From the NCBI RefSeq assembly GCF_020524325.1, contig NZ_JAIVKY010000002.1, positions 248,001 to 312,000 on the forward strand: a stretch of DNA of 64,000 nucleotides, in the 5' to 3' direction. The notes under the pieces were generated by a model, which was not told where the DNA came from, made no database searches, and saw only the letters and a program-made list of their open reading frames with translations. Shown one piece after another: positions 11,934-18,484 of the stretch; positions within the stretch are counted from its first letter, which is position 1, and every line of letters begins with the position of its first letter. Made by a program: the position numbers and the translations under genes. Source of the DNA: Sutcliffiella horikoshii. GTDB lineage: Bacteria; Bacillota; Bacilli; Bacillales; Bacillaceae_I.

Positions 11934-13121
11934 TTATTGGGCGTCCCCTTCAGGCTCCCCATCTACCTTTTCAGCCTGCCAGTAGATTTCACCAAAAACA
12001 TCTGCAAAGATTTCAAGGGTACGGTTCATCTCTTCAAACGTATTATCTACTCCCCCAACCTCTATCAACATAGAATTAGGGGAAAGGTCTTGATTATAGA
12101 TGCCATTACGAGTTTCGACAGCAGGTGGGACAAATATACCTTTACTTAAGCCAGGGTGCAGCTTCTCTAATTTATTGTGGATTTGCTCAGCTAAATATTG
12201 GTTCTTTTCATAGTTTTGATTTTTCTTTCCGATTACAAAATACAAACGCGCATGCGGGACGCCGTTAATATCCATTGTGGTACTTTTCCTTCTACCAGAA
12301 TCTCGATGAATATCGATCAGGTAATTCAGGTCTTGGTTGCCTGCCATGGCCTCTTCCACAATCGGTCGTGTCACATCATAAGATTGGCCATACACCCAAC
12401 CTCTATTCTTTAACGCTAAAGCCGTATCAGTAGTATCTATATCGGTGCCGATTCCGCGTTGAATTAATTCTTCCTGAAGCTTTTTACCAAGCCTCGTTAC
12501 GTTGACTTCAGGGTGACTTGCAGCATTCGGGCTTGTCACACCTTCTAAATATGGCAAAAAGGATTCCCTCGAGTGAGAATGATAGATAAATACGGTTCGC
12601 TTATCTCCCGTTGTCTGGGCAGGCGGAGGTGCATTGTCCCCTTCTTCCTCCTCTACTTCAATAATGGAAGCTTGTCTCTCTTCTAACAACACTTCCATCG
12701 GAGGCGAAGATTCCACTGGCATATCTGTATAATTGACTCCAGATCCTGCTACAAGAATTTCTCCGTCATAATGAGCAAAACCCGGGATTTCATTTCGAAT
12801 CAGGCTGCGCGGATCATCAAGGTTGATACTTGTTGTCAATTCAAACAAAGCGGAAGCATAGTTCGGCGCCTTTGCCTCACTTGAAAGTCCTTGTGTAAAA
12901 TAAGCATTGGTATAACCGAATATATGTAACAGCGACTCCCCTGAGAAACGTTTGGAGAACTCATGGATGGAGCTTGAGCTGACTCGATATTCTGGTTTTA
13001 GAGAGGTCATGACACCGGATACCGCAAAGACGAGAATAAATCCTAAGATCACTGCTACGACTGATTTTTTTAAGCTTGTCCCATTTAATATTACGATGCG
13101 TGAGGAGCGGTAGCCCTTCAT
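11934..13121 (-). CDS. spoIIP: SpoIIP, stage II sporulation amidase/endopeptidase
   Basis: Membrane-anchored peptidoglycan hydrolase that works with SpoIID and SpoIIM to thin septal peptidoglycan and drive engulfment. 395 residues with an uncleaved N-terminal membrane anchor (about 16-36, SLKKSVVAVILGFILVFAVS), a low-complexity linker of Glu/Pro (VEEEEGDNAPPPAQ) and the catalytic domain from about residue 180, with IYHSHSRESFLPYL and the zinc-site candidates YLIDIHRDSGRR and MLIEVGG. Preceded by gpr; in B. subtilis transcribed by sigma-E/sigma-F dependent promoters; no such promoter was identified by eye here. Confidence 0.96.
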   Translation of the reverse strand: MKGYRSSRIVILNGTSLKKSVVAVILGFILVFAVSGVMTSLKPEYRVSSSSIHEFSKRFSGESLLHIFGYTNAYFTQGLSSEAKAPNYASALFELTTSINLDDPRSLIRNEIPGFAHYDGEILVAGSGVNYTDMPVESSPPMEVLLEERQASIIEVEEEEGDNAPPPAQTTGDKRTVFIYHSHSRESFLPYLEGVTSPNAASHPEVNVTRLGKKLQEELIQRGIGTDIDTTDTALALKNRGWVYGQSYDVTRPIVEEAMAGNQDLNYLIDIHRDSGRRKSTTMDINGVPHARLYFVIGKKNQNYEKNQYLAEQIHNKLEKLHPGLSKGIFVPPAVETRNGIYNQDLSPNSMLIEVGGVDNTFEEMNRTLEIFADVFGEIYWQAEKVDGEPEGDAQ

Positions 13122-13190
13122 TTTCTCACCCTTTCACATACTTGTTGCTACTATATATATGAGAAAGGGTGAAAAGTAGAACTATGACGC

Positions 13191-14411
13191 TTAATGAGTA
13201 TAGGCGTCTACATTATCCTGGTTGACATGATAATGCAGCGCTGCATTCAAACCTTCTGCCACGACATTTGCCATATCTTCTATAAAGTCATCCACTTCTT
13301 TTGGTGTTACCATCAGATTATGACCAAGCGGAGAGAGTACTTCATGGATTAATCTACGCTTTTCCTCTTCTTCAAGTGTCCCCACGATTCCTAGGAAGTT
13401 TTTGCGGTGCTCTTCCCCAGGCAGGTCTTCTTCGGTAAGCGTCCGTTTTTCCCCAAACGTCATCCCAGCAGGAGCAAGTGATCTGGAAGGACTGTCTCCT
13501 TCTTTCATCTCTTTACCAAAATGCTTCAAGATGAAATCAATCGTATCACTAGCCATTGAAACTGCATCTACCACCGTTGGAATACCGATGGCAATGACCG
13601 GAATTCCGAGCGTTTCCAAACTAAGCTCTTTACGCTTGTTGCCAACCCCTGATCCTGGATGTATTCCTGAATCGGAAATCTGGATGGTCGCATTTACTCG
13701 CTCAATTGACCTTGCTGCCAATGCATCAATCGCAATGACAAAGTCAGGTTTGGTTTTCTCTACTACCCCTACAATGATGTCACTTGTTTCGATTCCAGTA
13801 ATTCCCATAACACCCGGAATGATCGCACTTACCGGCCTAAATCCGTCTTGTACCGACTCTGGCTGGAGCTTGAAAAGATGTCTAGTTATTAATAGGTTTT
13901 CACAAACTAAAGGACCAAGTGCATCAGGCGTAACATTGGTATTTCCAAGTCCCACTACTAAGCAGCTTGCATCCTTGGAGATATTAAGCGAATTTAAAAA
14001 TGCACTAAATTCTTTTGCAAATACTTCTTCCACTTTCTTTTGAAGATCACTGTCCTTCTGGCGTATCCCCACTGTTTCAAGGGTGAGGTAGTTTCCCGGT
14101 TTCTTGCCAGTCATTTCTGCCCCTTTGTCAGAGATGGTAACGGTAGTAATATTGATTCCGTCTGTTTGCCGTTCCTTTACCACTACGCCTTCAATTGCGG
14201 AAACGGGTTGTGCTGATGTTTGGTTGTTTTCATTTGTTTGATTGTTGGGGTTAGTTTGGTTGTTTGCTTTTGTTTGATTTTGAGCATTCTGATTCGCTTC
14301 ATTTTGACGATTTTGTTTTTCAATCGCCATCTGATTTGCTTCCACCGCCAAATCGGTTCTTACTTCATATTTACTTAAATCCAACGGTTGTTGTGGTTTT
14401 GGTTGATTCAT
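13191..14411 (-). CDS. gpr: GPR, germination protease (SASP endopeptidase) with Asn/Gln-rich insert
   Basis: Aspartic-type protease (family A25) made in the forespore as a zymogen; it degrades small acid-soluble spore proteins on germination. Start at the ATG at 14411 ([16 protein letters not shown]). The self-cleavage region [12 protein letters not shown] is intact at about residues 14-25. It is followed by an unusual tract of about 40 residues made of NQT/NNQTN repeats (about 36-72), absent in B. subtilis GPR as I know it, before the conserved core ([45 protein letters not shown], in part). Length is 406 versus about 370 in relatives; the insert accounts for the difference. Confidence 0.95.
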   Translation of the reverse strand: MNQPKPQQPLDLSKYEVRTDLAVEANQMAIEKQNRQNEANQNAQNQTKANNQTNPNNQTNENNQTSAQPVSAIEGVVVKERQTDGINITTVTISDKGAEMTGKKPGNYLTLETVGIRQKDSDLQKKVEEVFAKEFSAFLNSLNISKDASCLVVGLGNTNVTPDALGPLVCENLLITRHLFKLQPESVQDGFRPVSAIIPGVMGITGIETSDIIVGVVEKTKPDFVIAIDALAARSIERVNATIQISDSGIHPGSGVGNKRKELSLETLGIPVIAIGIPTVVDAVSMASDTIDFILKHFGKEMKEGDSPSRSLAPAGMTFGEKRTLTEEDLPGEEHRKNFLGIVGTLEEEEKRRLIHEVLSPLGHNLMVTPKEVDDFIEDMANVVAEGLNAALHYHVNQDNVDAYTH

Positions 14412-14527
14412 CTCTATACACGCCTCCAGCATTGCCAAATTTTAGTTTTATTTTGACCTACCGATCGTTTTTCATGCATAGGAAAACCCGCGGAATTAAC
14501 ATTCAAGAAAATTCCCTTGACTCCCTA

Positions 14528-14556
14528 TTGCATAATCATGTTGGATTTGATAAAAT
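14528..14556 (+). promoter_or_regulatory. Putative sigma-A promoter of rpsT
   Basis: TTGCAT (14528-14533), 17-bp spacer, TAAAAT (14551-14556), about 75 bp before the rpsT ATG. Read by eye; the long leader could host autoregulation by S20 but no structure was resolved. Confidence 0.55.
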
Positions 14557-14631
14557 ATCACTTGTTCTCATAAGTATAGAAATGTCGAGTTTATATATTC
14601 TCGATCGTTGAATTGTATGGAGGTGAAAGAT

Positions 14632-14898
14632 ATGCCAAACATTAAATCTGCTATCAAACGTGTAAAAACTAACGATGTACGTCGTGCTCATAACGCTACT
14701 ATCAAGTCTTCTATGCGTACTGCTGTGAAGAAAGTAGAAGCTTTTGTTGCTAACAACGATGTTGAAGGTGCAAAAACTGCTTACCTAGAAGCTGCTAAAC
14801 GTTTAGACAAAGCTGCGCAAAACGGTATCATCCACAAAAATGCAGCAAACCGTCAAAAATCTCGCCTAGCGAAAAAAGTAAACGGAGCTACTGCATAA
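14632..14898 (+). CDS. rpsT: 30S ribosomal protein S20
   Basis: Primary binding protein of 16S rRNA. Start at the ATG at 14632 ([18 protein letters not shown]), placed by TGGAGGTG eight bases upstream; an in-frame ATG at 14608 would begin upstream of that site. 88 residues, highly basic, all-helical family pattern with the closing [16 protein letters not shown]. It is the only plus-strand gene between 1 and 18 kb, divergent from gpr, and it has the biased codon use of a highly expressed gene. Confidence 0.98.
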   Translation: MPNIKSAIKRVKTNDVRRAHNATIKSSMRTAVKKVEAFVANNDVEGAKTAYLEAAKRLDKAAQNGIIHKNAANRQKSRLAKKVNGATA

Positions 14899-14899
14899 T

Positions 14900-14930
14900 A
14901 AAAGGGCGATCCGGACGGGTCGTTTTTTTA
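14900..14930 (+). terminator. Intrinsic terminator of rpsT
   Basis: Short 6-bp stem CGATCC / GGGTCG with a GGAC loop and a run of seven T, directly after the rpsT stop. Confidence 0.65.
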
Positions 14931-14938
14931 TTTTTTGT

Positions 14939-14985
14939 CCTTTGGGGGTCAGACCCCCAAAGGATTTTTTTGATTTATGTCGAAT
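14939..14985. repeat. Composite repeat, GGGGGTCAGACCCCC palindrome plus ATGTCGAA (copy A)
   Basis: A 25-bp palindrome perfect except for its central base (14939-14963) has the core GGGGGTCAGACCCCC and is flanked by T-runs; ATGTCGAA follows at 14978-14985. The same arrangement recurs at 32352-32400. It could act as a second bidirectional terminator after rpsT. Confidence 0.7.
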
Positions 14986-15042
14986 ACCTTATGATACTGC
15001 GGTTTTCTGCATTTTTAGGTGGTGATATGGAGTGAAGAGTTT

Positions 15043-15096
15043 AATTGTCCGAAGGTTTTTGGTTTTTGACCGAAGATTTCGCTAAGTTGTCCGAAG
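15043..15096. repeat. 21-bp periodic array 1, left part
   Basis: Three units with CCGAA at 15049, 15070 and 15091, exactly 21 bp apart, within TTGTCCGAAG, TTTGACCGAAG and GTTGTCCGAAG. The spacer sequence is not conserved. The array continues on the far side of the IS element at 16530. Confidence 0.8.
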
Positions 15097-15223
15097 ATGG
15101 AGTTCTGTCAATAAAATAGACATTAATCTGTACTGGATTGGCGTATTTTTTCTTCCGCGCTACGTGTTCCACTTCGCTTGCACGCCTCTACTTAAAGGAT
15201 CAATTAAAAATCAAATTGATCCT

Positions 15224-16135
15224 TTAAGCAGAGGTTAAATGAGATTTATTGGCGTCTTCTTTTTGCGCCTTGAAGTATGCCAATTCGTACTCATTGGGTG
15301 TGGCGTATTCTAATGTGGAATGCATCCTCTTTCTATTGTAAAACTCAACGTAAAGTTGCACTGCTCCCATTGCTTCTGCCTTTGTCCTAAACACAAATTT
15401 ATTCAGATACTCCTTCTTCAAGGATGCAAAAAACGACTCCGCACAGGCATTGTCATAGGGAGTGGCTTTCCTACTCATACTAATTTTCGCTTGTGCTTCT
15501 TTAAGCTCATCAATATAGTCTTTGGAACAGTACTGAGTTCCTTTATCCGAATGATGTATCCAACCTTCTTTCGGTTGACGCAGCTTGATGGCTTCTTTTA
15601 AAGCTCGAAGAGGCAAGGAACGGTCCATTTTGTCGTCTATGGCATAACTAATGACCTTCCTGCCGAACAAATCCAGGATTGGATTAAAGTATAAGAAACC
15701 TTCATGAGTAGGGATATATGTGATATCCGTCACCCAAACTTTGTTAGGGGCATCTGGGTTAAACTGACGGTTCAAGTTATTGTTATACGTGCGATTAGAA
15801 TGATTAGAATCTGTTGTGACGGTATATATTTTAGGCGGTGTGGCAAACAAACCTAACACTCTCATGCGATTGGCAACCGTTTTAGAAGAAACATTTATTT
15901 TATCTTCTTTCACTAACTTACGGTGAATTCTCACACTACCATATGTTTCGTGGTTATCAGCGAAATGAAAGAGAATACGTTCATCCACGTACTTTCTCCA
16001 TTGTTCTCTTTCCGTTTCCTCACGATCCAATCGCTTCACATATAAATAATAGCCAGATGTAGACACACCAAGAACTCTACACATCAACACCACGGTGTGT
16101 TCATTCCGGTGGGAATGAATGAATTCGAAGATCAC
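15224..16135 (-). CDS. IS3-family transposase OrfB (DDE integrase)
   Basis: Catalytic half of the transposase, 303 residues, starting with a GTG at 16135 that overlaps the orfA stop (GTGA). The N-terminal HTH_21-like segment (CRVLGVSTSGYYLY) precedes an rve integrase core. Catalytic residues are visible: D in VWVTDITYIP, D in WIHHSDKGTQY and E in NACAESFFASLKKE. It is full length with no stop or frameshift, so the element could be active. In IS3 elements the active OrfAB protein arises by -1 frameshifting; the sequence GAAAAGAAG just before the orfA stop is a plausible slippery site. Confidence 0.92.
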   Translation of the reverse strand: MIFEFIHSHRNEHTVVLMCRVLGVSTSGYYLYVKRLDREETEREQWRKYVDERILFHFADNHETYGSVRIHRKLVKEDKINVSSKTVANRMRVLGLFATPPKIYTVTTDSNHSNRTYNNNLNRQFNPDAPNKVWVTDITYIPTHEGFLYFNPILDLFGRKVISYAIDDKMDRSLPLRALKEAIKLRQPKEGWIHHSDKGTQYCSKDYIDELKEAQAKISMSRKATPYDNACAESFFASLKKEYLNKFVFRTKAEAMGAVQLYVEFYNRKRMHSTLEYATPNEYELAYFKAQKEDANKSHLTSA

Positions 16136-16446
16136 TTCTTTTCTTGCGTGAAGATGTGCATAGCCTTTTTTAAGATATCTATCTCTTCCTGTAATTCAAG
16201 CTTAGTTCTCTTTTCAGCTTCATACATTTCCTTGTATTCAGATGCTGTTAATAATTGATTTTGAGCTTGTTGAGCAGCTTCTTTCTGTCTTTTCTTAAAA
16301 CGATATACCCACTTTTGTAATGTATCATAGGGGATATCTAGTTTTTGACTAACGTCAACAATCTTATGTCCATCCAATACGATTTGTTTCACCACATATT
16401 CCCTAAACTCTGGAGAGTAGCTTTTCTTTTTCGTCATGTTTAACAC
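16132..16446 (-). CDS. IS3-family transposase OrfA (HTH)
   Basis: 104-residue DNA-binding partner of OrfB. It begins MLNMTKKKSYSPEFREYVV; the Met at residue 4 may be the used start. It has the HTH_Tnp_1 pattern with IVDVSQKLDIPYDTLQKWV as the recognition region (about 32-50), and a C-terminal leucine-zipper coiled coil (LELQEEIDILKKAM) that mediates multimerisation with OrfB. Overlaps orfB by 4 bp. Confidence 0.9.
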   Translation of the reverse strand: MLNMTKKKSYSPEFREYVVKQIVLDGHKIVDVSQKLDIPYDTLQKWVYRFKKRQKEAAQQAQNQLLTASEYKEMYEAEKRTKLELQEEIDILKKAMHIFTQEKK

Positions 16447-16529
16447 GTCCTTTTATCTGTTAGTTTTGATTAAAACATGACGCCAATCCCTGTGTCCACT
16501 TTCCATACTACCTCCAAAGATTTTGCAAA

Positions 16530-16710
16530 GTTGACCGAAGTTTCAGGCTTTTTGACCGAACCAATTTTTCAAATGGCCGAACCAACAAAATTTTTGACCA
16601 AACCCGGTGGTAAAAATGTCCGAACCCCCTCAGAAATAGCTAGTTAGTTGTCCGAACCATATAAAGAGTTGTCCGATTGCTTTTCCAGAAGTTCAAAAAT
16701 GACCAAAAAA
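16530..16710. repeat. 21-bp periodic array 1, right part, in an otherwise gene-free gap
   Basis: Units with CCGAA (or CCAAA/CCGAT) at 16535, 16556, 16577, 16598, 16620, 16652, 16673 and 16703: four successive steps are 21, 21, 21 and 22 bp, later ones 32, 21 and 30. Units read TTGACCGAA, TTTGACCGAA, ATGGCCGAA, ATGTCCGAA, TTGTCCGAA. The gap 16499-16861 otherwise holds nothing I can name. Confidence 0.8.
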
Positions 16711-16861
16711 CCACTCTTTTTTTAATAAACCAACGTTTTCAACTTCATATTCCGATATCCAGATTTCCACACTACAAAATACCACCAAACACCAAAAAAC
16801 CACCGAACTTCATATGTTCGGCGGCTAGTTATCTCACTTTTGTTTTTTAGTCCTTGTTCAT

Positions 16862-17887
16862 TCATTTCACCGGGGCAAGTTTAATCAGCAGCATTTCCAT
16901 CGCCAGCTGTTTATCTATTTTCCCGCTCTTCATCAAATAATCAGCCTCAGCCAGGTCGTCCACCATTTTCATTAGTTCCGCTCGTTCAAAATACTTGCCT
17001 TGTTGGGACGCTAATTTTACACGGTAAGGATGCACCCTCAAAACACCTGCCATCTTCTGCTGGCTATATCCTTGCTCACTCAAATCTTTCACCTGATACA
17101 ACAGCCGGAACTGATTTGCAATCAACGCGTGTAATTTGATTGGCTCTTCATTGTTTCGTACCAAATCATAAAACAGCTCCAATGCTTCGTCCACTCGCCT
17201 ATGTACCATTTTCTCAATCAGCTCGAAAACCGAATGTTCAATGGACTTCGCTGCCAACAGCTTCACAGTATCAACGGAAATCTCAGGTTCCGAAACGCCA
17301 ATATACATCGCCATTTTATTGATTTCCTGTGAAAGTACGGACAGGTTGACACCTGCGATCTTCAGCAGTTCTTCCGCAGCCGCATCACTTAGATCGGCTC
17401 CGTTTTGCATTGCTTTTTCCTTCATCCACATTTTAAGATCTCGCTCACCCAATGGCTGAACTTCAATAACCTCAGCTTGTTTTTTTAACTGTTTGACTAT
17501 TTTTTTCCGCTCATCCAGTTTTTCATATGATGCCTGAATGACAAATATGGTATATGGTGCTGCTTCTTGTATGTAAGAAAGAAATCGGTCTGTATTATGT
17601 TCGACTTTACTTTTACTTTTTTCTGCAGTCAGAAAGAATGGATTTGATAACACCACCACTCTTCTTTCTCCCATAAAGGGCAATGTTTCTGCGTCTTCAA
17701 TGGCTACATCCACTGGTTGTTCTTCCATATCATAAAAAGAAAGATTGAAATCATGCTCCTCTTCATTGAGTGCATGTTCTATGATAGAATTTCTAATTTC
17801 TTTCATTAGAAATGTTTCCGTTCCCAATAATAAGTATATTGGCGCAAAGTGTTTAGCCTTAATTTTTTTCAATGCTTCGATTCCCAT
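16862..17887 (-). CDS. holA: DNA polymerase III delta subunit (clamp loader)
   Basis: Clamp-loader wrench subunit that opens the beta clamp; B. subtilis YqeN. 341 residues, start MGIEALKKIKAKHFAPIYLLLG with GGGAG seven bases before the ATG. HolA features: N-terminal PIYLLLGTETFLMKE (degenerate P-loop region), LPFMGERRVVVLSNPFF, then the helical collar domain with DKQLAMEMLLIKLA at the C-terminus. Its usual neighbours rpsT and yqzM/comEC are present, but here the IS element separates it from rpsT. Confidence 0.95.
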   Translation of the reverse strand: MGIEALKKIKAKHFAPIYLLLGTETFLMKEIRNSIIEHALNEEEHDFNLSFYDMEEQPVDVAIEDAETLPFMGERRVVVLSNPFFLTAEKSKSKVEHNTDRFLSYIQEAAPYTIFVIQASYEKLDERKKIVKQLKKQAEVIEVQPLGERDLKMWMKEKAMQNGADLSDAAAEELLKIAGVNLSVLSQEINKMAMYIGVSEPEISVDTVKLLAAKSIEHSVFELIEKMVHRRVDEALELFYDLVRNNEEPIKLHALIANQFRLLYQVKDLSEQGYSQQKMAGVLRVHPYRVKLASQQGKYFERAELMKMVDDLAEADYLMKSGKIDKQLAMEMLLIKLAPVK

Positions 17888-17978
17888 TTTTTTGCTCCCG
17901 TCATCTGTTTCTGTTCTCCCTTATCGTACATGACAATTATGTACATTGACAAGCATCAAAACAGTACCAAAATGCAAA

Positions 17979-18013
17979 GGAGACTAGTTCTCACCTACAA
18001 AGAACTAATCTCC
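17979..18013. other. Hairpin in the holA-yqzM gap
   Basis: GGAGACTAGTTCT (17979-17991) pairs with AGAACTAATCTCC (18001-18013) with one mismatch. It lies in the 322-bp gap 17888-18209, which contains the holA leader and the yqzM promoter region; no gene there is convincing. It may be a leader structure of holA or a terminator; no long T-run follows. Confidence 0.35.
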
Positions 18014-18209
18014 ATTTTATATAAACGTTAACGATGCAAGCCCCAGGTAACTCGCCCGTCAACGATTGCCCCGTTTGGGTGTAATACTATGTTCTCCTCG
18101 AATTTCTGAACTATTTGTGACAACTCTTGTCAATGGAGGAAAAGCAAAAATGACTGGTGGATTTTTTTTGCTGTATAGCTTATACTAATGTGTGATAGGA
18201 GGGATACTT

Positions 18210-18344
18210 ATGAACGAATTTGAGAAAAGCGTCCAAAGTAAACGAAACGATGCAGTAGATTCTGGTGTCGGTTTTATCGTATCCTTCGGTTTTTTCGCAA
18301 CAATCTTTGCAATGGCAACATTGATTCAGTACCTAGGATCTTAA
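18210..18344 (+). CDS. yqzM: YqzM family small membrane protein
   Basis: 44-residue protein starting MNEFEKSVQSKRNDAVDSG, the YqzM family N-terminus, followed by one transmembrane helix (about 20-40, GFIVSFGFFATIFAMATLI). A strong AGGAGGG lies six bases before the ATG. Opposite in strand to comEC and holA, exactly as in B. subtilis. Function unknown. A bidirectional terminator follows. Confidence 0.9.
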   Translation: MNEFEKSVQSKRNDAVDSGVGFIVSFGFFATIFAMATLIQYLGS

Positions 18345-18430
18345 TGACGGCATAATGATACATACCGTCGTGATTCTTTTCCAAAGCCAGTTGTGAAAAG
18401 AATGAGGATAACTCAAAAAAGCTTCGCTAT

Positions 18431-18465
18431 AAAAGAGACTGCGTCTACATGGTGCAGTCTCTTTT
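18431..18465. terminator. Bidirectional terminator between yqzM and comEC
   Basis: Perfect 12-bp stem AAAAGAGACTGC / GCAGTCTCTTTT with an 11-nt loop. It can end yqzM transcripts (plus) and comEC transcripts (minus). Confidence 0.9.
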
Positions 18466-18484
18466 TCATTTTTGATACTGTATC

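Larger units (their letters stand above)
15129..16498 (-). mobile_element. IS3-family insertion sequence, apparently complete
   Basis: About 1.37 kb with two overlapping minus-strand ORFs typical of IS3 (orfA HTH protein, orfB DDE integrase). Imperfect terminal inverted repeats share GGATTGGCGT: the left end reads TGTACTGGATTGGCGT and the right end, reversed, TGGACACAGGGATTGGCGT. Exact ends are uncertain by a few bases and I see no clear target duplication. A strong hairpin (15185-15234) lies at the 3' end of orfB. The element splits the 21-bp periodic array. Confidence 0.85.

Noticed and set aside
15043-16710. Possibility that the periodic arrays are CRISPR
   Set aside because: The conserved core is only about 9-10 bp, the period is 21 bp rather than about 60-70 bp, and no cas genes are present.
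18028-18123. Small minus-strand frame of 31 codons (ending VTWGLHR) between yqzM and holA
   Set aside because: It reads plausibly but begins with a TTG without any Shine-Dalgarno, follows an in-frame stop directly, and has no recognisable family.
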